The position numbers and the translations under genes are program-made. A stretch of DNA of 64,000 nucleotides from Methylobacterium sp. Leaf125 (GTDB taxonomy: Bacteria; Pseudomonadota; Alphaproteobacteria; Rhizobiales; Beijerinckiaceae): contig NZ_LMNU01000012.1 in assembly GCF_001423085.1 (NCBI RefSeq), positions 514,185 through 578,184 of the forward strand, in the 5' to 3' direction. The notes below the pieces were generated by a model, which was not told the origin of the DNA, did no database searches, and saw nothing but the letters and a program-made list of their open reading frames with translations. Shown in pieces: positions 28,098 to 35,767 of the stretch (position 1 is its first letter; every line of letters starts with the position of its first letter).

Positions 28098-29903
28098 TCA
28101 GGCGCGCCCCGCGGCGAGGTAGGCGCGCCAGCCCCCGTGCCGGGTGATCTCCGGCGCATCCGCGACGGCGTGGGCCTCGCAGAGGAATCCCGAGGCGGAC
28201 TCGCCATCGGCCAGCGCGATCTTGCCGATGCCCAGCGGCGCGGGGATCGCGGCGGCAAAGCGCCCGAAGGCCGCCGGATCGAGCGCCCAGACCTCGACTT
28301 CCAGCCCGGGGCCCTCGAACCCGGGCGCGCGCACGAGGCCGGGCTTCGGCGGAACCGTGCCGGGCAGGGCGTAGAGCCGGTAGTCGGGCGCCGTCCGGGT
28401 CGCGCGCAGGAACGTCGCCCCGAGTTCCTGGAGCTGGTGATTGAGGGCGAGCCCGGTGAGATGGGCCCCCACCACCACCAGGGGGATCTGCCCGGCGGGC
28501 AGGGGAGGCACACGGCTCTCGTCGGGGAGCGCGCGGGCACGGTCGACGCCCATGCCGCCCTCGAGGTCGCGATGCAGGGCATCGGCCCAGGGTGCCAGGG
28601 CCTCGTCGCTGAAGCCGGGTCCCACCAGCATCACGCCCGCCGGCAGGCCATCCCGGCGGAACCCGGCCGGCACCGCGATGGCGGCCATTCCGAGCAGGTT
28701 GGCGAAATTGGTATAGCGCCCGAAATGGCTGTTCCGAACGATGGGCTCCGCCGCCATCTCGGCGACCGTATAGATCGTCGGTGCGGTCGGCAGCAGGAGC
28801 ACGTCGAGACCGGCGAGGATCGCGTCGGTACGGCGCTTCAGGGCCTCGAAGGCGTAGCGGCCCCGGAAGGCGTCGACGGCGCTGTAGGCACGGGCCGAAT
28901 CGAGGATGGCACGCACGCTCGGGTCCATCTCGGCGGCGTGGTCGGCGTGGAAGGCCTCGACGGCCGCCAGCCGCTCGGCCACCCACGGACCGTCATACAG
29001 GAGCGCGGCGATCTCCCGGAACGGCGCGTAATCGAACGGCACGGCGACGCCGCCGAGGCGCTCCAGCCGCGCGATGGCGGCGTCGTAGAGGGCCGCCGTC
29101 TCGGTGTCGCCGTAGAACTCGCGCTCGGCCGGGGCCAGAACGCCGAAGCGCAGGCCCGCCGCCGGAAGCGGATGCGGGATCGCCGGGCGCGAATACGGGT
29201 CGGCGGGATCGAAGCCCTCGGCGATCCGGCGTACGGCGATGCCGTCGCCGACGGTGCTCGCAAAGACCGTGATGCAGTCGAGACTCCGGCAGGCCGGAAC
29301 GAGACCGGTGGTGCTCAGCGCCCCCGGCGTCGGCTTGATCCCCACGAGGTTGTTGAAGGCCGCCGGCACGCGGCCGGAGCCGGCGGTGTCGGTGCCGAGG
29401 CTGAAGCAGGCGAGCCCGGCGGCGACGGCCACGGCCGAGCCGGAGCTCGATCCGCCCGAGACGTAGTCGGCGTCGAAGACACTGCGCGGGGCGCCGTAGG
29501 GCGAGCGCGTGCCGTTGAGGCCGGTGGCGAACTGGTCGAGGTTCGTCTTGCCGATCACCAGGGCGCCGGCCGCTTTCAGGCGGGCCACCACCTCTGCGTC
29601 CCGCCCCGGCGTATAAGCGAAGGCCGGGCAGGCGGCGGTGGTGGGCAGGCCGGCCACGTCGATGTTGTCCTTCACGGCGAAGGGCACGCCCCAGAGCGGC
29701 AGGGAGTTCGGCTCCGGATGCGCCGTCAGCAGGGCGCGGGCGGCCGCGACGAGGTCAGCGCGCGGCACCGGCGTGATGAAGACCGCCGGGTCCGACGAGG
29801 CCGCCATCCGGTCGGCAACGATCTCGGCAAGGCCGACCGGGTCGAGGCTGCCGGAGGCGAAGGCCGCGCGCAGGGTCGCGAGATCCAGGATCGTGGGCAG
29901 CAT
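28098..29903 (-). CDS. atzF: Allophanate hydrolase
   Basis: A 601-residue amidase-signature enzyme that hydrolyses allophanate to ammonia and CO2. The catalytic Lys is expected in GVPFAVKDNIDVAG, and the Ser-cisSer pair in VSGGSSSGSAVAVAAG, followed by FSLGTDTAGSGRVPAA. The extra C-terminal domain of about 130 residues (from near IPLVVVGAHLTG to the end) has ITRHGGWRAYLA and marks it as AtzF/DUR1,2-type rather than a generic amidase. Urea carboxylase, the usual partner, is not in the window. The urease accessory gene ureD lies 251 bases upstream on the same strand. Confidence 0.92.
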   Translation of the reverse strand: MLPTILDLATLRAAFASGSLDPVGLAEIVADRMAASSDPAVFITPVPRADLVAAARALLTAHPEPNSLPLWGVPFAVKDNIDVAGLPTTAACPAFAYTPGRDAEVVARLKAAGALVIGKTNLDQFATGLNGTRSPYGAPRSVFDADYVSGGSSSGSAVAVAAGLACFSLGTDTAGSGRVPAAFNNLVGIKPTPGALSTTGLVPACRSLDCITVFASTVGDGIAVRRIAEGFDPADPYSRPAIPHPLPAAGLRFGVLAPAEREFYGDTETAALYDAAIARLERLGGVAVPFDYAPFREIAALLYDGPWVAERLAAVEAFHADHAAEMDPSVRAILDSARAYSAVDAFRGRYAFEALKRRTDAILAGLDVLLLPTAPTIYTVAEMAAEPIVRNSHFGRYTNFANLLGMAAIAVPAGFRRDGLPAGVMLVGPGFSDEALAPWADALHRDLEGGMGVDRARALPDESRVPPLPAGQIPLVVVGAHLTGLALNHQLQELGATFLRATRTAPDYRLYALPGTVPPKPGLVRAPGFEGPGLEVEVWALDPAAFGRFAAAIPAPLGIGKIALADGESASGFLCEAHAVADAPEITRHGGWRAYLAAGRA

Positions 29904-30154
29904 GGGTTCGGGTCTCCAAGATCAACGCAACAACATCGGTCCGACAAGGTCGCCACCGCGTGAAATCGGGCGCGGCGCAGCAGGGATGTCCCGCACGAGG
30001 TCCGCCGCCGGGGCACCCCGAAACCCGCGGACATGGCCCGGCATCCGCGCCGACACTGCATCCTTCGTGCCGTCCGAGACAGCCTTCTCGGCGCGATGCT
30101 CGAGATCGCCTCCGGCATCGGCCCGCCGCGATGGCGGTCGCCGGAGCCGAACGC

Positions 30155-31009
30155 TCAGCTCTGCCAGACGCGGGGCAGGGGCCGCCCGCGATAGGCGGTG
30201 AGGAGGCGCTGGGCCATGGCCCGCAGGGCGTCCGGATCGCGGCCGAGGAGGCGTACCACGAGATGCCCGTTCCAGGCGCTGGCCGCCGCGGCGACGCCGT
30301 CCGCAGCATTCGCGTCGAGGAGGGTACGCGTCTCGTCCAGCCGGCCCTCCGCCTCGGGCGAGACGTCGAGCAGCGTCGCCATCGCCCGAGCGCCGTTGCC
30401 GATCGCCGTGCGGGCGAGCAGGTCCGAGAGCGCACCGTCGAGGCGCAGGGTGTCGGCATAGACGAGGCGTCCGTCGCGGCGGATGCGCCAGGTGTCGGAG
30501 AGGGAGCCCCGCGTCATCGCCTCGTTGCGGGCCGTGCGCCCGAAGGTGATGGCCTCGAACGCGAGGAGGTGGGCGCCCGCCGCCAGATCCGCGTCGAAGC
30601 GCCGCGCCAGGACGGCGCGGTCGAACAGGATCGTCTCCTGCGGCAGGTGCGCGAGGCGACCCGCGGGCCCCACAATCACCGCGGTGGCGATCCGGCTCAC
30701 CGGCCCGTCCGAGCGATAGACCTTCTCCGCCGCCGTGGTGGTCAGGGTGAGATCGGCCCCCGCTCCGACCTCGGCGGTGACCCGAAAGGCATCACCGCAG
30801 GCGATGCCGCCGGCCGTGTTGAGCAGCACCGCCTCGCATGGGCCCTTCGGACGTCGCGGCAGGCGCAGGCGCAACGGTCCGCCCTCGGCGATGTCGAGGA
30901 TGCGGGTGTCGTGTCCGTCCGCGCAGGCGACGTGCAGGTGGATGCGGCCCTGCGAGCGTTGGCGCTCCGGCGCAGCGTCACGGACCGCCGGAGGGTCGGG
31001 GTTCAGCAA
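30155..31009 (-). CDS. ureD: Urease accessory protein UreD
   Basis: A 284-residue protein of the UreD/UreH family, which acts with UreF and UreG to load nickel into urease. Recognisable parts are LLNTAGGIACGDAFRVTAEV, TTTAAEKVYRS, LPQETILFDRA and ISLSDTWRIRRDGRLVYADTL-like segments. The length is normal. No urease structural genes or other accessory genes are in the window, so it is either detached from them or they lie elsewhere. It starts 9 bases after the sulfurtransferase stop on the same strand, so it may be transcribed with it. The 251-base gap to atzF holds nothing that I recognise. Confidence 0.92.
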   Translation of the reverse strand: MLNPDPPAVRDAAPERQRSQGRIHLHVACADGHDTRILDIAEGGPLRLRLPRRPKGPCEAVLLNTAGGIACGDAFRVTAEVGAGADLTLTTTAAEKVYRSDGPVSRIATAVIVGPAGRLAHLPQETILFDRAVLARRFDADLAAGAHLLAFEAITFGRTARNEAMTRGSLSDTWRIRRDGRLVYADTLRLDGALSDLLARTAIGNGARAMATLLDVSPEAEGRLDETRTLLDANAADGVAAAASAWNGHLVVRLLGRDPDALRAMAQRLLTAYRGRPLPRVWQS

Positions 31010-31018
31010 GGTGGCCCG

Positions 31019-31867
31019 TCAGGCCGGGCCGGTGGCGACGGGACGCGCGGGATCCGAGCCCCATTCCGACCAGGAGCCGTCGTAGAGGGCGCGGGGCGGC
31101 CGCCCCAGGGTCTCCAGCGCGAGTCCGACGATGGCGGCCGTGACGCCCGACCCGCAGGTGGTGACCACGGGCTTGCCCACATCGACGCCGTTCTCCGCGA
31201 AGACTGCGCGCAGAGCTGCCTCGTCCTTCAGGCGCCCCCCGCTCTGGAGCGCGGCGTAGTGGACGTTGCGGGCGCCGGGCATGTGCCCGGGCCGGACACC
31301 GGGACGGGGCTCCGCCTCCTCACCGCGGAAGCGCGCCCCCGAGCGGGCATCGACCACCTGGGCGCTGCCCGTTTCGAGGGCACGGGCGATGTCGGAGGCA
31401 TCCGCCACGGCGCCGTGGTCGAGGCGCGCGGTGAAGTGGCGCCGGGCGTGCGGGCGGCCCTCGCCGTCCTCCAGGGGGTAGCCCGCCGCCACCCAGGCCG
31501 GGAGACCGCCCTCCAAAATCTCCACGTCGCGGAGTCCGTAGGTCTGCAGCATCCAGCGCACCCGCGGCGCCGAGAACAGGCCCATCCCGTCATAGACCAC
31601 GATGTGGGCGCCATCGCCGATCCCCAGCGCCCGCATGCGGGAGGCGAAGACCTCGGGGCGCGGCAGCATGTGGGGCAGGGCCGCGGTCTCGTCGCTCATC
31701 GTGTCGATGTCGAACCGGATCGCACCGGGGATGTGCCCGGCCAGATACTCGGCCCGGGCATCGCGTCCCTGCGCGGGGAGGTACCAGGACCCGTCGAGGA
31801 TCACGATGTCGGGCGCGCCGAGACGGGCATGGAGCCAGTCGGCCGTGACAAAGGGCGTCGTCGGCAT
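31019..31867 (-). CDS. sseA: 3-mercaptopyruvate/thiosulfate sulfurtransferase
   Basis: A 282-residue two-domain rhodanese. The N-terminal inactive domain has VILDGSWYLPAQGRDARAEY and HIPGAIRFDIDTMSD. The C-terminal domain carries the active-site loop TTCGSGVTAAI, in which Cys takes the persulfide. CGSGVTA is the loop of mercaptopyruvate sulfurtransferases rather than of thiosulfate rhodaneses. The frame opens further upstream, but MPTTPFVTADWLHARLG at 31867 is the family N-terminus. ureD follows after 9 bases. Confidence 0.92.
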   Translation of the reverse strand: MPTTPFVTADWLHARLGAPDIVILDGSWYLPAQGRDARAEYLAGHIPGAIRFDIDTMSDETAALPHMLPRPEVFASRMRALGIGDGAHIVVYDGMGLFSAPRVRWMLQTYGLRDVEILEGGLPAWVAAGYPLEDGEGRPHARRHFTARLDHGAVADASDIARALETGSAQVVDARSGARFRGEEAEPRPGVRPGHMPGARNVHYAALQSGGRLKDEAALRAVFAENGVDVGKPVVTTCGSGVTAAIVGLALETLGRPPRALYDGSWSEWGSDPARPVATGPA

Positions 31868-32065
31868 GGTTTTCTCTGTTCTATGGGCCGGAACGCGTCC
31901 GGCCGGCCTCGCCAGGAGGGTGATCGGGAGCGGCCACCAAACCACATCCAGCAGCCGGTTGCACCCGTCCCGGGCGGCTTTGCGATCTGAACCCGCGGTT
32001 CCCGGGCCGCGTTGCACAGTGACGTCGACCCTGATCGATCCCGCCTCTGCCCAGGAACCACCGAC

Positions 32066-32347
32066 ATGCGCATCCCGGCCCTCGCTCTCGCCACCACTCT
32101 CGGCCTCGTCCTCTCGGGTGCAGCCCAGGCGCAATCTTCGGTGACCGGTTCCGGTCAGAGTACGATCAACAACTCCGGGACGAGCGTCGGCGGCGGCACC
32201 GCTCGCTCACCCGCGACCACCGGGACCGCTCCGGGCGCTGGCGCCGTCCGCAACCCGAATGCCGCCCCGCTTCCGAGCGCCGGCGGTGCCATCGCGCCGG
32301 GTACGGGTGGACCGAGCGCCCCACCCTCCGGCGCTGCCGCGCGCTGA
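32066..32347 (+). CDS. Small exported protein, Gly/Ser/Pro-rich
   Basis: A 93-residue protein with a clear signal peptide (MRIPALALATTLGLVLSGAA, cut after AQA) and a low-complexity mature part rich in Gly, Ser, Thr, Pro and Ala, without cysteine. I chose the ATG at 32066 since an in-frame upstream start would put a polar stretch before the signal; aggaac precedes it. A good terminator follows. The design mirrors the gene at 5522-5809. Function unknown. Confidence 0.75.
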   Translation: MRIPALALATTLGLVLSGAAQAQSSVTGSGQSTINNSGTSVGGGTARSPATTGTAPGAGAVRNPNAAPLPSAGGAIAPGTGGPSAPPSGAAAR

Positions 32348-32372
32348 GGCCCCCGTCACGATCCAGACCCGG

Positions 32373-32399
32373 GGCCGGGCCGCGACGCCCGGCCTTTTT
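32373..32399 (+). terminator. Rho-independent terminator
   Basis: GGCCGGGC (32373-32380) pairs with GCCCGGCC (32387-32394) around a 6-base loop, followed by TTTTT at 32395-32399. It closes the exported protein gene. Confidence 0.85.
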
Positions 32400-32482
32400 C
32401 GTCGCAGCCGACTCAACCGTGGTGCCAACGCCCGGCCGCTTTGGTTATGGATGGCGGGTCGTGCCAGCGTGATGGAGCCGCC

Positions 32483-32737
32483 GTGAATCCGCGCGAGACC
32501 TACCACATCGAAGTCCTCGCCTCGGAGGACGAGGCCGGTGCGCGCGGCGAAGATCCCGTCAGCCAGCGCATCTCCGTGCGCACCTACACCGTCGAGGCGG
32601 CCAAGGAACGGGCCCTGACCCTGTTCGCCCGGGCTCGGGCGCCCCAGCGCAGCGGCGCGCCCGCCGAGGCCGTGCGGGTCATCGACGGCGCCGGCACGGA
32701 GGTGTTCCGCTGGAGCCGCTTCGACGAGCCGGCCTGA
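32483..32737 (+). CDS. Hypothetical protein
   Basis: An 84-residue soluble protein. I use the GTG at 32483, preceded by a tggag site; the earlier in-frame ATG would add an unlikely Gly/Cys-rich stretch. The sequence (NPRETYHIEVLASEDEAG, then ISVRTYTVEAAKERALTLFA) looks like one small alpha/beta fold. No known family comes to mind. The next gene starts 15 bases later on the same strand, so the two may be co-transcribed. Confidence 0.6.
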   Translation: MNPRETYHIEVLASEDEAGARGEDPVSQRISVRTYTVEAAKERALTLFARARAPQRSGAPAEAVRVIDGAGTEVFRWSRFDEPA

Positions 32738-32752
32738 GGGAGCGGCCTCGCC

Positions 32753-33106
32753 ATGCGCGCCCTCATCCTGCCCGGCCTGGTGCTGCTGTTCGCCGCGTTG
32801 TTCGTACGCAGCTACACGGTGCCTCCGGCGCCGGACCGGCGCGGCGGCACAACCGTGTCGCTGGCCTGGCCGAACCGGCCATTCTTCGGTAGCCCGCGGG
32901 CCGACTGTCTCGGCCTCCCCGCAGGCGACTCGGTCATCGCCTGTCTGATCGGGTCGGTGTCGCGGGCACGGGCGGACGGCATCCCGCTGATGCAAGTCGG
33001 CTTCTGCACGACGTGCTACACTCTCTCCCAGCGCGCCGCCGCCCTCGGGCGCGACGAGGCCGCCGTACAGGCGCGCCTCGGCGAGATCGCCCGCTTCGGC
33101 TGGTGA
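32753..33106 (+). CDS. Hypothetical membrane-anchored or exported protein
   Basis: A 117-residue protein with an N-terminal hydrophobic segment (LILPGLVLLFAALFV) and a periplasmic-type remainder. Four cysteines are present, including a CTTC motif (FCTTCYTLSQ) near residue 84 and single Cys residues in ADCLGLP and IACLIGS. CTTC could bind a metal or be redox active. That is a guess from the motif only. It lies between a small cytosolic gene and the tautomerase gene, all on the plus strand with short gaps. Confidence 0.6.
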   Translation: MRALILPGLVLLFAALFVRSYTVPPAPDRRGGTTVSLAWPNRPFFGSPRADCLGLPAGDSVIACLIGSVSRARADGIPLMQVGFCTTCYTLSQRAAALGRDEAAVQARLGEIARFGW

Positions 33107-33144
33107 GACCGCCTCCGGAGACGCAAGGCAGCCGGGAGATCGCC

Positions 33145-33534
33145 ATGCCCCTCGTCCGCATCGACCTGAACCGCGCCGCACCGCCGGACCGCGCGCACAT
33201 CATCGGCGACGTGGTCTATGCCGCGCTGCGTGCGGCGGCGAACGTCCCCGAGAACGACAAATTTCAGATCATCACCCGCCATGAGGCCGGGGAGATCGTA
33301 GCGCCCGAGGCCGGCTACCTCGGCGTGACCTACACGGACGACCTCGTCATGATCCAGATCACCTGGAACGCCGGGCGCTCCGTCGAAATCAAGCGCGCCC
33401 TGTACCGGCAGATCGCCGACGGCATCGCCGCACGGGCCGGCATCCGCCGCGAGGACGTCGTCATCAACCTCGTCGAGGTGGTGAAGGAGAACTGGTCCTT
33501 CGGCAACGGCGAGATGCAGTACGCGCCGGCCTGA
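33145..33534 (+). CDS. Tautomerase family protein
   Basis: A 129-residue protein of the tautomerase superfamily. The start at 33145 gives MPLVRIDL, so Pro would be the N-terminal residue after Met removal, as needed for the catalytic base of 4-oxalocrotonate tautomerase-like enzymes. DDLVMIQITWNAGRSVEIKRALYRQIAD and IRREDVVINLVEVVKENWSFG-like segments fit the longer (about 130-residue) members with two fused beta-alpha-beta units. The substrate is not known. A gggag site precedes the ATG. Confidence 0.85.
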   Translation: MPLVRIDLNRAAPPDRAHIIGDVVYAALRAAANVPENDKFQIITRHEAGEIVAPEAGYLGVTYTDDLVMIQITWNAGRSVEIKRALYRQIADGIAARAGIRREDVVINLVEVVKENWSFGNGEMQYAPA

Positions 33535-33564
33535 CGGTCCACGCGCGGGCCCGTGGCGCCGGCA

Positions 33565-33593
33565 TTGACGCGACAGCCGGTGCGCCGTTAGAC
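33565..33593 (+). promoter_or_regulatory. Sigma-70-like promoter before the leader peptide
   Basis: TTGACG at 33565-33570, a 17-base spacer, then TTAGAC at 33588-33593. Transcription would start near 33600, only a few bases before the leader ORF at 33604, so the leader may be read leaderless. Confidence 0.55.
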
Positions 33594-33603
33594 ACGCGCC
33601 ACC

Positions 33604-33651
33604 ATGACGACCACCGTTCGCTCCCTGTCGTATCCGGCGCCGCATCCTTAG
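33604..33651 (+). CDS. Candidate leader peptide (MTTTVRSLSYPAPHP)
   Basis: A 15-codon frame directly behind a good promoter and ahead of a TyrA-like gene. It holds one Tyr codon (TAT at 33631, a rare choice in this GC-rich genome) just before the left arm of a hairpin that covers the stop codon. The position relative to the alternative hairpins suggests a ribosome-sensing leader. A single Tyr codon is weak for classical attenuation, so the sensed signal is uncertain. Confidence 0.45.
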   Translation: MTTTVRSLSYPAPHP

Positions 33652-33705
33652 CGGCGCGGGGCTCGTCATGTCTCAACCGCTGCGTCGTCGGCGGTTGATC
33701 TCTTT
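33637..33705 (+). promoter_or_regulatory. Candidate transcription attenuator of the TyrA-like gene
   Basis: Three mutually exclusive pairings are visible. Hairpin 1: GCGCCGC (33637-33643) with GCGGCGC (33651-33657), enclosing the leader stop. Antiterminator: GCGGCG (33651-33656) with CGCTGC (33678-33683), one G-U pair. Terminator-like hairpin: CAACCGC (33674-33680) with GCGGTTG (33691-33697), followed by ATCTCTTT. A ribosome stalled at the Tyr codon would mask the left arm of hairpin 1. The T run is poor. Confidence 0.42.
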
Positions 33706-33750
33706 CCAGGACCACATGTCGACGGCCCGGCCTTCACCGAGGTCACGTCC

Positions 33751-34527
33751 GTGCCGTTCGAATCCCCTGAGAATTCCCGTCCCCGCCTGGGCCTGATCGG
33801 CTTCGGCGCTTTCGGCCGCCTGGTGGCGCGCCACCTCGCACCCTACGTCCTCATCCACGCCTACGATCCGGCAATGCCGGCCGAGCCCGGGCCCGACGTG
33901 GTGCCTGGCTCCTTGCGCGCCGCGGCGGATTGCCCAATCGTGATCCTGGCGGCGCCGGTGTCGGCGATCCCCGGCATCGTGGCGGCCATCGGTCCGCATC
34001 TCCGCCCGGGCGCCCTCGTCCTCGATGTCGGCTCGGTGAAAGCCGTTTCCGCGGCGGCGATGCGCGACGGGCTGCCGGCGCACGTCGCCATCGTCGCCAC
34101 CCATCCGCTGTTCGGGCCGCAGAGTGCCCGCGCCGGTCTCCGGGGACTGAAGATCGCGCTCTGCGAAGTGCGGGGCGGCCGGACCCGGCAGGTCGCCGCG
34201 TTCCTGCGCCGACGGCTCGGACTCGACGTCATTCTGACGACCCCGGAAGCGCACGATCGGGACGCGGCGACCGTCCAGGGCCTGACCCACCTCATCGCCA
34301 AGGTGATGGTGCGCATGGCGCCGCTTCCGACCCGCCTAACCACCCGGAGCTTCGACCTGCTGATGCAGGCGGTGGAGATGGTGCGCCACGACGCGCCGGA
34401 GGTCTTCGACGCCATCGAGCGGGCCAACCCCTATGCCGGCGCGGTCCGCCGCCGCTTCGTCGCCGAGGCGGTCGAACTCGCCCACGACCTGTCGGAGGCG
34501 CCGGAGCCGGCGGTCCGGGCGGCCTGA
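33751..34527 (+). CDS. Prephenate/arogenate dehydrogenase family protein (short TyrA)
   Basis: A 258-residue protein. The N-terminal Rossmann motif LGLIGFGAFGRLVARHL binds NAD(P). VILAAPVSAIPGIVAA and LVLDVGSVKAVSAAAM, then THPLFGPQSA (His of the TyrA active site), place it in the prephenate/arogenate dehydrogenase family. It is shorter than most TyrA proteins and lacks much of the C-terminal dimerisation region, so it could be the short alphaproteobacterial form or a related dehydrogenase. The GTG at 33751 has an in-place gagg ribosome site. A candidate attenuator lies just upstream. Confidence 0.8.
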   Translation: MPFESPENSRPRLGLIGFGAFGRLVARHLAPYVLIHAYDPAMPAEPGPDVVPGSLRAAADCPIVILAAPVSAIPGIVAAIGPHLRPGALVLDVGSVKAVSAAAMRDGLPAHVAIVATHPLFGPQSARAGLRGLKIALCEVRGGRTRQVAAFLRRRLGLDVILTTPEAHDRDAATVQGLTHLIAKVMVRMAPLPTRLTTRSFDLLMQAVEMVRHDAPEVFDAIERANPYAGAVRRRFVAEAVELAHDLSEAPEPAVRAA

Positions 34528-34543
34528 CGCGTGTGGGGCGCCG

Positions 34544-35767
34544 TCAGGCCTCGGGATCGGGCGCCCGCGCCGCAACAGCGCCGGACAGGCGGGCCCGCAG
34601 GCGATCGCGCCACGCCTTCAGGCGCAGATTGGCCCCGGCCCGCCAGTCCTCCAGGCGGACGGCGAGGGGAAACAGCCGGTCACCGCCCTGCGCCTCGACC
34701 AGGATATGGGCGAGGGCCCGCCGCTCGGTCCAGAAGGTCTCGGGGAGGGGATAGTCCGGCGGGGCGCAGGAATCCGCCGTGATCAGGGCCGGTTCGGTGA
34801 GGATGGCCTGGGTCAGGCGGTGGAAGGCCAGGGCCCCGGGCGAGTGCCGGGCGACGGCGGAATCGTAGGAGATCTTGAGGCTCCAGAGCTGTCCGCGCGT
34901 CGTGAAGCTGACCACGGCGGCCAGAGTGCGCCCGTCCCGGCGCAGGCGGTCGATGCGGACTGACCCGCGCGCGCCGAGGCGGGCGACGAAGGCGCGCATC
35001 ATCCGGGTCTGGACCGCGTCGCCCGCGATGGCGGTGCCGCGCGTCCCCTTCCAGCCGGCGCCCTCCAGGGCGATGTAGTCGTCGATGGCCGCCGACAGAG
35101 CGGCCGGCTCGCGGATCGTCTCGAAGGTGACCGGGCCGTCCGCGCTCAGGCGGTCCCAGGCTTGGCGCAGCTTGCGCTGTTTGCGGGACGAGAGATGCCC
35201 GAGATAGGCGGCGCGCGTCGCCGCGTCCTGGCCGGTCAGGTCGAGGAAGGCGCGCTCGTGCGCCCAGAAGCGGGCGTGGCGCAGGCGGTTGCGGCTGAGC
35301 CAGTCCGAGAGCAGGTCCGCGAAGGGGCCAGAGGTCGGGACGTGGGTCAGCATCAGGCGCGGGCCGATCAGGCGGCGCAGGCCGAAGACCAGCGCGTCGA
35401 GGGCGCGCCCCGGCTCGGCGCTGTCGAGGAGCGGGGCGCCGAAGATCCCGAAATCATGCATCCAGCCCATGGCCAGCAGGAGCGGCAGACCCCAGCGCCA
35501 GCGTTTCACCCGCAGGGGCCAGGCTGCAACGAGGCGGAGGCCGGGCTCCTCGGGAGCGCGGTCACCGACCAGGGCGACCTGTACGCCGCGGCCGAAGGCG
35601 TCGGCGGCAGGCAGGGCGTAATCGGGATCGTAGAACAGGTTGTCGACGAGGGGCCGGCGGCTGAGATCGTGCCAGGCCGCGATCCAGGGCGCGTCGGCCG
35701 CCAGGGGGCGCAGGGCGACCACGAGGCCGTCGGGGGTCGCGACCTGTCGCCGGGCGGAGCGGCTCAT
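34544..35767 (-). CDS. GNAT-type acetyltransferase (CelD/BcsL-like)
   Basis: A 407-residue cytoplasmic protein. The C-terminal half carries the GNAT_6 / CelD-like domain (from about residue 170, near HLSSRKQRKLRQAWDRL, to ALAFHRLTQAILTEPAL), typical of acyltransferases found with exopolysaccharide genes. The N-terminal half includes HDLSRRPLVDNLFYDPDY. The frame is open far upstream inside the flippase gene; the ATG at 35767 overlaps the flippase stop by 4 bases (ATGA), which decides the start and shows coupling. It may acetylate the glycan carried by that flippase (inference). Confidence 0.75.
   Translation of the reverse strand: MSRSARRQVATPDGLVVALRPLAADAPWIAAWHDLSRRPLVDNLFYDPDYALPAADAFGRGVQVALVGDRAPEEPGLRLVAAWPLRVKRWRWGLPLLLAMGWMHDFGIFGAPLLDSAEPGRALDALVFGLRRLIGPRLMLTHVPTSGPFADLLSDWLSRNRLRHARFWAHERAFLDLTGQDAATRAAYLGHLSSRKQRKLRQAWDRLSADGPVTFETIREPAALSAAIDDYIALEGAGWKGTRGTAIAGDAVQTRMMRAFVARLGARGSVRIDRLRRDGRTLAAVVSFTTRGQLWSLKISYDSAVARHSPGALAFHRLTQAILTEPALITADSCAPPDYPLPETFWTERRALAHILVEAQGGDRLFPLAVRLEDWRAGANLRLKAWRDRLRARLSGAVAARAPDPEA

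Noticed and set aside
25849..29963. Long plus-strand frames of 714 and 608 codons
   Set aside because: Shadows of the GT2 and allophanate hydrolase genes with no motif of their own.
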